NCBI GenBank assembly: GCA_021734005.1
Contig: JAIPJV010000141.1
Coordinates: 1-5,939 of the forward strand
Origin: Fidelibacterota bacterium
Lineage (GTDB): Bacteria > Fidelibacterota > UBA2242 > JAFGTP01
Direction of reading: 5' to 3'
Length of the DNA stretch: 5,939 nt
Numbering within the stretch: the first letter of the stretch is position 1; the number at the start of each line of letters is the position of its first letter. This document shows, one piece after another, positions 1 through 4,598 of this stretch. The translations under genes and the position numbers were made by a program. The notes below the pieces were generated by a model. That model was given only the letters and a program-made list of their open reading frames with translations, did not search any database and was not told where the DNA came from.

Positions 1-472
1 GATAATCACTAGAAGCAGCTGCAACGAGAATTCGATCAAAGGGACTTTTTTCCGGCCAGCCTTTTCTACCATTACCACATTTGAACTCATAATTATCCAG
101 ATCCATTTTTTTCAGATTTTTCCGTGCTTTATCTACCAGTTCAGGAACAATATCAATGGCAAAGACCTTTTGGGCTAATTTGCATAAAACGGCCGTCTGA
201 TACCCACATCCTGAGCCAATTTCCAGAACTTTGTGATCTTTGTGAATATCCAACTTTTCCGTCATAAAGCCGACAATATAGGGCTGGGAAATAGTCTGGT
301 TGTGCCCGATTGGTAATGGCCGATCAGCATAGGCCAGATCCATATATTTTTGTTCTACAAAATGAGCTCTATCAATACTTTTCATGGCCTGAATGACTTT
401 TTCATCTTTAACATCCCGACTATGAACCTGATCATCGATCATTTCTGTATTATTATCAGCATTATGTCTCAT
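1..472 (-). CDS. pcm: Protein-L-isoaspartate O-methyltransferase, partial (3' end outside the window)
   Basis: This cytosolic enzyme uses S-adenosylmethionine to methylate the abnormal isoaspartyl residues that form as proteins age, starting their repair. The first 157 residues are visible; family members are about 210 aa, so some 50 C-terminal residues lie beyond base 1. Seen in the translation: PLPIGHNQTISQPYIVGFMT at residues 52-71, the family's substrate-side signature. It is followed by the SAM-binding motif VLEIGSGCGYQTAVL at 82-96, an acidic strand end (AIDIVPEL, 105-112), and FDRILVAAAS at 145-154. The ATG at 472 is supported by AAGAGGTGA five bases upstream (486-478) and by a promoter just before it. 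The next in-frame ATG (codon 11) has no such site. The gene is divergent from tolC. No surE, its frequent partner elsewhere, is visible. The identification is firm; only the C-terminus is unknown. Confidence 0.96.
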   Translation of the reverse strand, partial: MRHNADNNTEMIDDQVHSRDVKDEKVIQAMKSIDRAHFVEQKYMDLAYADRPLPIGHNQTISQPYIVGFMTEKLDIHKDHKVLEIGSGCGYQTAVLCKLAQKVFAIDIVPELVDKARKNLKKMDLDNYEFKCGNGRKGWPEKSPFDRILVAAASSDY

Positions 473-490
473 ATTAGTCACCTCTTCTTA

Positions 491-519
491 AATATAGAGT
501 GATTTTCACTAAACATCAA
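491..519 (-). promoter_or_regulatory. Sigma-70-type promoter of pcm
   Basis: Read on the minus strand, a -35 box TTGATG (519-514, 4 of 6 consensus bases) is followed by exactly 17 bases and a -10 box TATATT (496-491, 5 of 6). The expected start of transcription falls near 484, leaving only about 12 untranslated bases, most of them the ribosome binding site. This is inferred from box matches and spacing. Confidence 0.6.
498..510. promoter_or_regulatory. Small dyad inside the pcm promoter spacer
   Basis: AGTGA (498-502) and TCACT (506-510) are perfect inverted arms around a 3-base centre and sit wholly between the -35 and -10 boxes of the pcm promoter. That is where a repressor site could lie. 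The arms are only 5 bp, so chance cannot be excluded. Confidence 0.25.
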
Positions 520-644
520 TAAATGGATTGGAAATAGCATTTTCACCCTGGAAGGCCTTTTTCATTGATAAGCATTTCGATATTCTTTTTGAATAAAGAG
601 CCCTGATTTTATTTAAAATTAATTATTTCCAAAAAAGAACCGGG

Positions 645-669
645 GCAGGATCTCATTCAATTATCCTGC
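645..669. repeat. Perfect 7-bp inverted repeat (hairpin) in the pcm-tolC intergenic region
   Basis: GCAGGAT (645-651) and ATCCTGC (663-669) are perfect complements around an 11-base loop. Read on the minus strand, the stem is followed after 8 bases by a run of six T (636-631), which resembles a loosely built terminator placed before the pcm promoter. Read on the plus strand there is no T run. It could insulate pcm from upstream minus-strand transcription, or be a binding site. Confidence 0.4.
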
Positions 670-834
670 AGGAAAACCTATTTTATGAAAAATTATTCCA
701 AATATAGACTTTTAAAATAAATATTTAATGATTACCTTTACATTTGCTAATTTTAATAGGATACAGAAGATGATCATATCGCAGGAACTTGGCTTGTCTG
801 GATCAAGGGACAATATAAACACCTCAGAAAAATA

Positions 835-859
835 ATTAACCTTATGCTAATGGGTTAAT
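835..859. promoter_or_regulatory. Dyad in the leader of the tolC-family gene
   Basis: ATTAACC (835-841) and GGTTAAT (853-859) form a perfect 7-bp dyad around 11 bases. Inside it TTA (842-844) and TAA (848-850) can continue the pairing with a 2-base bulge. It ends 25 bases before the ribosome binding site, so it could be an operator or a leader hairpin. No regulator is encoded nearby to assign it to. Confidence 0.3.
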
Positions 860-893
860 ACGTAAAATTGGAAGTCAAGAAATAAGGTGAAAT

Positions 894-2381
894 ATGGAAC
901 TCAAAAAATTATTTAAAAAAATCAGCATATTTATTATAATTCCAATATCTTTGATGGCGCGTGTGCATGTTCTTGATCTGGATAAAAGTCTGGATCGGGC
1001 CATGGACCAAAGTTATCGAATGCGTACGCTGCGGGAAGACCTCAAGCAGGCCGAGTTTCAGCTCAAAGCAGCCACTCATATGTTCCGCACTAATGTAGAT
1101 TTGAACTTTACTGTTCCCAATTATACGGAGACAATTCAACAATTTCAAGACAGTCTGGGAACCTACTATACTCATCTCAAACAATCAATCTATGAAAGCA
1201 AACTGCGGATCAGTCAGCCGCTACCGACTGATGGCAATGTTTATATTGAAAGCGGTGTCTATACACTTCAGGATTTTCATAGAGGAAGAACTGATGCAAA
1301 ACTATCCACTAGTATTGGTTTTACCCAACCTCTGGAAGCATTTTTCACCTATAATAGTCTCAAAGCTTCCCTCAAAGAAGCCCGGCTCAATTATCAGCGT
1401 CAGCAAAAACAGCTCGACCGGGCGCAACTCGATATGGAATACAGAATCACCAGCGCATTTTTCCAGCTGGTAAAATCAAGAGAACGCAAGAAAATCTCCC
1501 ATCAAGCCCTTGCCAATCAACAGGAAGCCTATGATCTGGCTGTTAATAAATATAAAGCCGGGGTAATTCCGGAAGTCCAGGCTCTCCAAATGGAGGTTGA
1601 CCTGGGTCAGTCTCAAAATACTTTCGAAACAAATCGCGCCAATGAGCGCCAGGTAGCCAACGATTTTAAGCAACTTCTTGATATTTCACTTTCCGATTCA
1701 GTTGCCCTGACCTACAATCTGGAATACGAAACAGTTTTCGTTAACAAAGAAAAAGCGGTCAACCTGGGTTTGCGTCACCGTCTTGAGATTCAGGAACAGA
1801 AAATCAATAAACAGCTGGCAAAATTGGACATAAAAAGACGCAAAGTAGATGGCCAGATAACAGGCCGGATCTCTGCCTATTATGACTTTCAGGGTGTAGA
1901 AACCGATGTTCTCCATCCTGTTTATTCAAATCTATTTGAGGGTGCTTATCGAAATCTTTCTGATCGACCCGGAAATCGGGGCGTTTCTCTTACCCTTTCA
2001 ATTCCAGTCTGGGATTGGGGCGTTAATGAAGCCCGGGTTGAAGCAGCCCGCTCCCGCTTGCGCCAGTCTGAATATGCCCTCCAGAATGAAAAAGTTAATG
2101 TTAAAAAAGATATCATTGCCACGGTTGACGAACTAAAAACCAGTTTGAACAATTTGAAATTGCTGGAGAAAAATGTAAAAGTAGCGGAAAAAAGTTATAA
2201 CATTAGTAAAAAAAGATTTGCCAATGGTGATATCAGCAGCCAGGAATTGGCGCTGGAGAGAGACCGGCTCAACAATACCTACATTTCTCATCTGGACGCT
2301 TTTATCAGCTACAAACTGGCTCTTGCCGATCTTAAAAGAAAAACCTTCTACGACTTTAAGAATGATCAGTCCATTTTGTGA
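894..2381 (+). CDS. TolC-family outer-membrane efflux protein
   Basis: This outer-membrane channel subunit normally trimerises into a beta-barrel with a long periplasmic helical tunnel and joins an inner-membrane transporter and a periplasmic adaptor. At 495 aa it has normal family length. Residues 1-22 are a signal peptide: a Lys-rich start, a hydrophobic IFIIIPI core and likely cleavage after SLMA. The two-fold internal repeat of the family is visible. AYDLAVNKYKAGVIPEVQAL (212-231) matches SYNISKKRFANGDISSQELA (434-453), a helix, turn and helix in each half. The barrel strands include RISAYYDF (325-332) and VSLTLSIPVWDWG (364-376), the latter typical of the family. The ATG follows AAGGTGA (884-890). 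No adaptor or RND, MFP or ABC gene is adjacent, so the substrate cannot be told; it probably serves pumps encoded elsewhere. No frameshift is seen. Confidence 0.92.
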   Translation: MELKKLFKKISIFIIIPISLMARVHVLDLDKSLDRAMDQSYRMRTLREDLKQAEFQLKAATHMFRTNVDLNFTVPNYTETIQQFQDSLGTYYTHLKQSIYESKLRISQPLPTDGNVYIESGVYTLQDFHRGRTDAKLSTSIGFTQPLEAFFTYNSLKASLKEARLNYQRQQKQLDRAQLDMEYRITSAFFQLVKSRERKKISHQALANQQEAYDLAVNKYKAGVIPEVQALQMEVDLGQSQNTFETNRANERQVANDFKQLLDISLSDSVALTYNLEYETVFVNKEKAVNLGLRHRLEIQEQKINKQLAKLDIKRRKVDGQITGRISAYYDFQGVETDVLHPVYSNLFEGAYRNLSDRPGNRGVSLTLSIPVWDWGVNEARVEAARSRLRQSEYALQNEKVNVKKDIIATVDELKTSLNNLKLLEKNVKVAEKSYNISKKRFANGDISSQELALERDRLNNTYISHLDAFISYKLALADLKRKTFYDFKNDQSIL

Positions 2382-2426
2382 ATTCAATTATCGGCAATAA
2401 AATTGCGAATTAATCAAGTTATAATA

Positions 2427-2445
2427 TATAGCAATTTGCAAAAGT
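2427..2445 (+). repeat. Left arm of the ~19-bp inverted repeat
   Basis: This arm pairs with 2836-2854 (17 of 19 positions). The core ATTTGCAAAAGT (2434-2445) is exactly complementary to 2836-2847. The arm directly precedes the 10-bp hairpin that starts at 2454. Confidence 0.6.
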
Positions 2446-2453
2446 AAAGTCCG

Positions 2454-2488
2454 ATAAATAGTAAAATAAGATCAGTGCTACTATTTAT
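2454..2488. repeat. Perfect 10-bp AT-rich hairpin
   Basis: ATAAATAGTA (2454-2463) and TACTATTTAT (2479-2488) are exact complements around a 15-base loop; in a plus-strand RNA a G-U pair extends the stem to 11. It begins nine bases inside the left arm of the inverted repeat. No T run follows closely enough to call it a terminator, although seven T occur at 2507-2513. Confidence 0.5.
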
Positions 2489-2576
2489 TAAAAATTCAAA
2501 CACAGCTTTTTTTCAAATTGCATTGCCTACCATATTGGATAAAGATATATTTATAATCGCGGTTTTCACGAATAAA

Positions 2577-2604
2577 TTTCTATTATTTAAAATTGCTTTA
2601 TAAT
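2577..2604 (+). promoter_or_regulatory. Candidate promoter before the hairpin cluster
   Basis: A perfect -10 hexamer TATAAT (2599-2604) has TTTCTA (2577-2582, 3 of 6) 16 bases upstream. Transcription would start near 2611, shortly before the first of three hairpins. In AT-rich DNA a lone TATAAT can arise by chance, and the -35 match is weak. Confidence 0.35.
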
Positions 2605-2610
2605 TGGAAA

Positions 2611-2740
2611 AAAAGATAGAGAAGAACTCTAGAAGAGTTCAATATTAGTAGCTGCCGATGGTATCGGTAGAAAGAAATAACCCAGCACAACAGCCTGTGC
2701 TTTGTGCAGACGGAATTTTGTAAGGTAGATAAATTCTAAT
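2611..2740 (+). ncRNA. Candidate structured small RNA (three consecutive hairpins)
   Basis: Three compact stems follow each other. The first is GAACTCT/AGAGTTC with loop AGA (2624-2640). The second is an 8-bp stem with one G-U pair and loop GGT (2652-2670). The third is AGCACA/TGTGCT with a 6-base loop (2684-2701); its left arm can instead pair as GCACAA (2685-2690) with TTGTGC (2702-2707), giving two mutually exclusive forms. A weak AT stem GAATTT/AAATTC (2713-2736) follows. I recognise no known RNA family, and no terminator closes the tract. Strand is assumed from the TATAAT box and the G-U pair. It may instead be the inside of a mobile-element remnant. Confidence 0.3.
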
Positions 2741-2835
2741 AATAATCTTTGGATCAAACTAGATCACAGTAATTATCAAATCAATTTAAACCATAAATAT
2801 TTCAGCAGTTCTCATGAAAAATAACACCAGACAAA

Positions 2836-2854
2836 ACTTTTGCAAATCACTATA
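2836..2854 (-). repeat. Right arm of the ~19-bp inverted repeat
   Basis: This is the inverted partner of 2427-2445. It contains ACTTTTGCAAAT (2836-2847) followed by CACTATA. The two mismatches to the left arm fall at 2848 and 2849. Confidence 0.6.
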
Positions 2855-2997
2855 GTTTTCCTGCCGAATTAAATTTATAATCTAACTTGTATTAAGATAT
2901 AGTTCTGACGTTTCCCGAAAAATCGAGATTTTTATATTGCTGAGTTATTGTGAAGTTGTGATCTGCAGATTAATGAACTGTAATAATGAAATACAAA

Positions 2998-3017
2998 CTT
3001 GAGCCCCGACTCTCAAG
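2998..3017 (-). terminator. Probable intrinsic terminator of rho
   Basis: On the minus strand CTTGAG, an 8-base loop and CTCAAG form a 6-bp stem followed by TTTGTATTTC, an imperfect but T-rich tract. It lies about 50 bases after the rho stop codon. In the plus direction no T tract follows, so it is oriented for rho. The stem is short, so read-through is possible. Confidence 0.5.
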
Positions 3018-3018
3018 A

Positions 3019-3040
3019 GGCACCCGTTTGGACGAGCGCC
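3019..3040 (-). repeat. 9-bp RNA hairpin just before the rho terminator
   Basis: On the minus strand GGCGCTCGT (3040-3032), loop CCAA and ACGGGTGCC (3027-3019) pair over 9 bp with two G-U pairs, and a further G-U pair can close it at 3041/3018. On the plus strand the same pairs would be A-C mismatches, so the structure is an RNA made from the rho strand. Only one base separates it from the following terminator stem, so the two helices could stack. Confidence 0.55.
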
Positions 3041-3066
3041 CATCTCATCAATTATTAAAAAGAATA

Positions 3067-4329
3067 TTACTGGTTCATTGTCCGCAAAAATTCCCGGTTG
3101 TTCTTGGTTTTCTTCATCTTATTGCGCAGAAATTCCATGGCTTCAATCGGATTCATTTCAGATAGCAACTTACGCAGAACCCAGATTCGTGACAATTCAG
3201 AGGCAGATAGGAGCAGTTCCTCTTTTCTGGTACCTGTTTTATTGATGTGCATAGCAGGAAAAATACGCTTGTCACTAAGCCGTCTATCCAGTACCATTTC
3301 CATGTTACCGGTTCCCTTGAATTCCTCAAAGATCACATCATCCATACGACTGCCTGTTTCGATCAAAGCAGTAGCAATAATAGTCAAACTACCACCTTCT
3401 TCGATATTTCGAGCAGCACCAAAAAAGCCTTTCGGCATCTGCATGGCATTAGCATCAATTCCACCACTTAATATTTTACCACTGTGAGGGACAACAGCAT
3501 TGTGAGCGCGAGCCAGGCGGGTGACACTATCAAGTAAAATAACAACATGATAGCCCATCTCGATGAGGCGTTTAGCCTTTTCGAGAACCATTTCCGCAAC
3601 TTCAATCTGGCGTTCCGGTGGTTCATCAAATGTGGAACTGACAACTTCCGCGTCAACTGAGCGTTCCATATCAGTAACTTCTTCAGGACGCTCATCAATA
3701 AGAAGAACGATCAGAATGACTTCAGGGTGATTGATTGTAATACTATTAGCAATCTGTTGCAGGAGAATGGTTTTACCGGTTTTGGGCTGGGCCACAATCA
3801 GGCCTCTCTGCCCCTTACCAATCGGGCAAAGAAGATCCATGATTCTCATTGATAGATTCTTGCTATCGTTGGTTTCCATTTGCAATCTGTTTTCCGGATA
3901 AAGCGGTGTCAACTGTTCAAAGGGAGTAATATCCGGAATTTTATCCGGTTCCAGCAGATTAACTGCCTCAACCCGCAAAAGAGCATAATATTTCTCTTTT
4001 TTCTTAGGTTCCCGAATAAAACCATAGACCTTATGACCGGTTTTCAGTTCAAACTTTTTAATCTGCGAAGGGGAAACATAAATATCGTCAGCGCCCTGCA
4101 GATAGCTGAACTTTTCCGACCTTAGGAATCCATAGCCTTCCTTCATCACTTCCAATGTTCCAGATCCAAACATGTAGCCCTGTTTTTCTGCTTTTGCTTT
4201 CAGAATCTTAAGAATAATCTCATTCTTCTTCTTGCCTTTGTAATTCTCAACGCCCATGTCCTTAGCAATTTCTGTCAGATCTTTCAACTTTTTCGATTTT
4301 AATGTTGAAATCGATAAATCAGTACTCAT
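3067..4329 (-). CDS. rho: Transcription termination factor Rho
   Basis: This hexameric RNA-dependent ATPase and RNA/DNA translocase releases nascent transcripts from RNA polymerase. It is complete at 420 aa, almost the E. coli length. Order: a Rho_N helical domain (about 9-50, Lys-rich), the cold-shock-like RNA-binding domain (about 55-124, with GYGFLR 65-70 and DDIYVSPSQI 81-90), then the RecA-type ATPase core. Walker A is AQPKTGKT (180-187), with Q181 where E. coli has Pro. The catalytic Glu region is IDERPEEVTDM (211-221) and Walker B is VVILLD (262-267). The Q-loop region is SGGIDANAMQMPKGFFGAAR (288-307), the R-loop EEFKGTGNME (335-344), and the arginine finger R368 is in GTRKEELL. The start is set by AAGAGGA (4343-4337), seven bases before ATG. 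It lies downstream of folC on the same strand. No long N-terminal insertion is present. The identification is certain. Confidence 0.99.
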   Translation of the reverse strand: MSTDLSISTLKSKKLKDLTEIAKDMGVENYKGKKKNEIILKILKAKAEKQGYMFGSGTLEVMKEGYGFLRSEKFSYLQGADDIYVSPSQIKKFELKTGHKVYGFIREPKKKEKYYALLRVEAVNLLEPDKIPDITPFEQLTPLYPENRLQMETNDSKNLSMRIMDLLCPIGKGQRGLIVAQPKTGKTILLQQIANSITINHPEVILIVLLIDERPEEVTDMERSVDAEVVSSTFDEPPERQIEVAEMVLEKAKRLIEMGYHVVILLDSVTRLARAHNAVVPHSGKILSGGIDANAMQMPKGFFGAARNIEEGGSLTIIATALIETGSRMDDVIFEEFKGTGNMEMVLDRRLSDKRIFPAMHINKTGTRKEELLLSASELSRIWVLRKLLSEMNPIEAMEFLRNKMKKTKNNREFLRTMNQ

Positions 4330-4384
4330 AATTTATTCCTCTTGTAATTCCCATATTTTTCGTATTAAATTTTAAAAGAAAAGG

Positions 4385-4402
4385 TAAATCAGGAATGATT
4401 TA
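4385..4402 (-). promoter_or_regulatory. Terminator-like hairpin in the rho leader (attenuator candidate)
   Basis: TAAATCA, loop TTCC and TGATTTA (minus strand) form a perfect 7-bp stem followed by CC and then TTTTCTTTT. The stem is AT-rich and so weak, but the order of stem and U-rich tract is that of an intrinsic terminator. It lies in the rho leader, 55 bases before the ATG. Rho autoregulates by attenuation in its leader in E. coli, so a control role is possible; it could also simply end folC transcripts. Confidence 0.4.
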
Positions 4403-4565
4403 GCTGCCAATAATGTTAAAACATTTTTTTATAATATCCAAACAATTTTTAATAATTTTAATTAACCTGATTTTTCTCTCTTCACTATAACCTAATGTCT
4501 TACTAATCAAAGCTTTCAAAACTTCATGATTTCAAATAATTCAATCTAATAATTCTCTTTTGACG

Positions 4566-4590
4566 TTATTACAAACATAGTTTATAATAA
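4566..4590 (-). repeat. 11-bp hairpin immediately after the folC stop
   Basis: On the minus strand TTATTATAAAC (4590-4580), loop TAT and GTTTGTAATAA (4576-4566) pair over 11 bp with a single U-G pair. In the opposite strand that pair would be a C-A mismatch, so it fits the folC transcript. It starts 8 bases after the stop codon. The following bases (CGTCAAAAG) are not T-rich, so it is a 3'-end or processing hairpin rather than a standard terminator. Confidence 0.45.
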
Positions 4591-4598
4591 TACATTCA

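Larger units (their letters stand above)
473..893. other. Divergent intergenic region between pcm and the tolC-family gene
   Basis: These 421 bases hold no credible gene. They contain the pcm promoter (491-519), a 7-bp hairpin (645-669) and a dyad in the tolC leader (835-859). For the plus-strand gene only weak promoter candidates are visible. One is TTTACA (737-742), 17 bases, then GATACA (760-765). The other is TATAAA (814-819) with TTGGCT (789-794) at an over-long 19-base spacing. Neither is convincing. The ribosome binding site of the plus-strand gene is AAGGTGA at 884-890. Confidence 0.6.
2427..2854. mobile_element. Possible MITE-like element or IS remnant without transposase
   Basis: The left end TATAGCAATTTGCAAAAGT (2427-2445) and the complement of the right end (2836-2854) agree at 17 of 19 positions, including 12 consecutive bases (2434-2445 with 2836-2847). 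Beyond a 3-base mismatch the word GTC also matches. Both ends lie at TA-rich positions, so a TA target duplication is possible but not provable in such AT-rich DNA. The ~430 bases between hold no transposase frame, only hairpins. This fits a short non-autonomous element or a decayed insertion sequence. Chance similarity in AT-rich sequence is the main alternative. Confidence 0.35.
2382..3066. other. Long gene-free, hairpin-rich convergent intergenic region
   Basis: These 685 bases separate the ends of the tolC-family gene (plus) and rho (minus). No reading frame with a start, ribosome binding site and protein-like composition is visible, and there is no rpmE after rho. The region is AT-rich. 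It contains two ~19-bp near-matching inverted repeats (2427-2445, 2836-2854), a 10-bp hairpin (2454-2488), three compact hairpins (2624-2701), a 10-bp palindrome ATCTGCAGAT (2961-2970) and two hairpins next to the rho end (2998-3040). The word AAATTGC or its complement recurs at 2400, 2431, 2515 and 2590. No clear intrinsic terminator for the tolC-family gene was found: the only small hairpin right after it (GCAAT/ATTGC, 2394-2406) lacks a T run. Confidence 0.7.
4330..4598. other. Intergenic region between folC and rho, including the rho leader
   Basis: These 269 very AT-rich bases contain an 11-bp hairpin just after folC (4566-4590) and a terminator-like hairpin 56 bases before rho (4385-4402). 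A weak minus-strand promoter candidate for rho is TATAGT (4489-4484, 5 of 6) with TTGATT (4510-4505) at a short 15-base spacing; it would give a leader of about 150 bases. The only open frame of note (4531-4400, minus) lacks a start codon with a ribosome binding site. Confidence 0.55.

Noticed and set aside
509..565. 18-codon minus-strand frame MKKAFQGENAISNPFIDV upstream of pcm
   Set aside because: It has no ribosome binding site and overlaps the -35 box of the better-supported pcm promoter. The peptide looks plausible but I recognise no family and it is too short to test.
2394..2406. GCAAT-AAA-ATTGC hairpin after the tolC-family stop as its terminator
   Set aside because: Only 5 bp with a 3-base loop and no T run after it.
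2611..2740. Known riboswitch, tRNA or group II intron domain
   Set aside because: None of the conserved cores I know for these classes (for example the tRNA TTCGAAT loop, the cobalamin box or a domain V stem) is present.
2918..2933. AAAAATC-GA-GATTTTT as a bidirectional terminator
   Set aside because: The stem is almost wholly A-T and would be too weak; no supporting context.
2961..2970. Perfect 10-bp palindrome ATCTGCAGAT
   Set aside because: Single copy, no spacer, and not placed at any promoter; not enough to call a site.
3019..3055. Hammerhead-ribozyme-like string on the minus strand (TGATGAG, a small stem, then AAAC)
   Set aside because: The conserved G of the GAAA core is replaced by C, and no stems I and III with a cleavage site could be found. 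The segment pairs better as the simple 9-bp hairpin.
4400..4531. 43-codon minus-strand open frame between folC and rho, rich in Lys and Ile
   Set aside because: It has no ATG, only TTG at 4519, with no ribosome binding site. Its composition is what AT-rich non-coding DNA gives by chance, and its end overlaps the leader hairpin.
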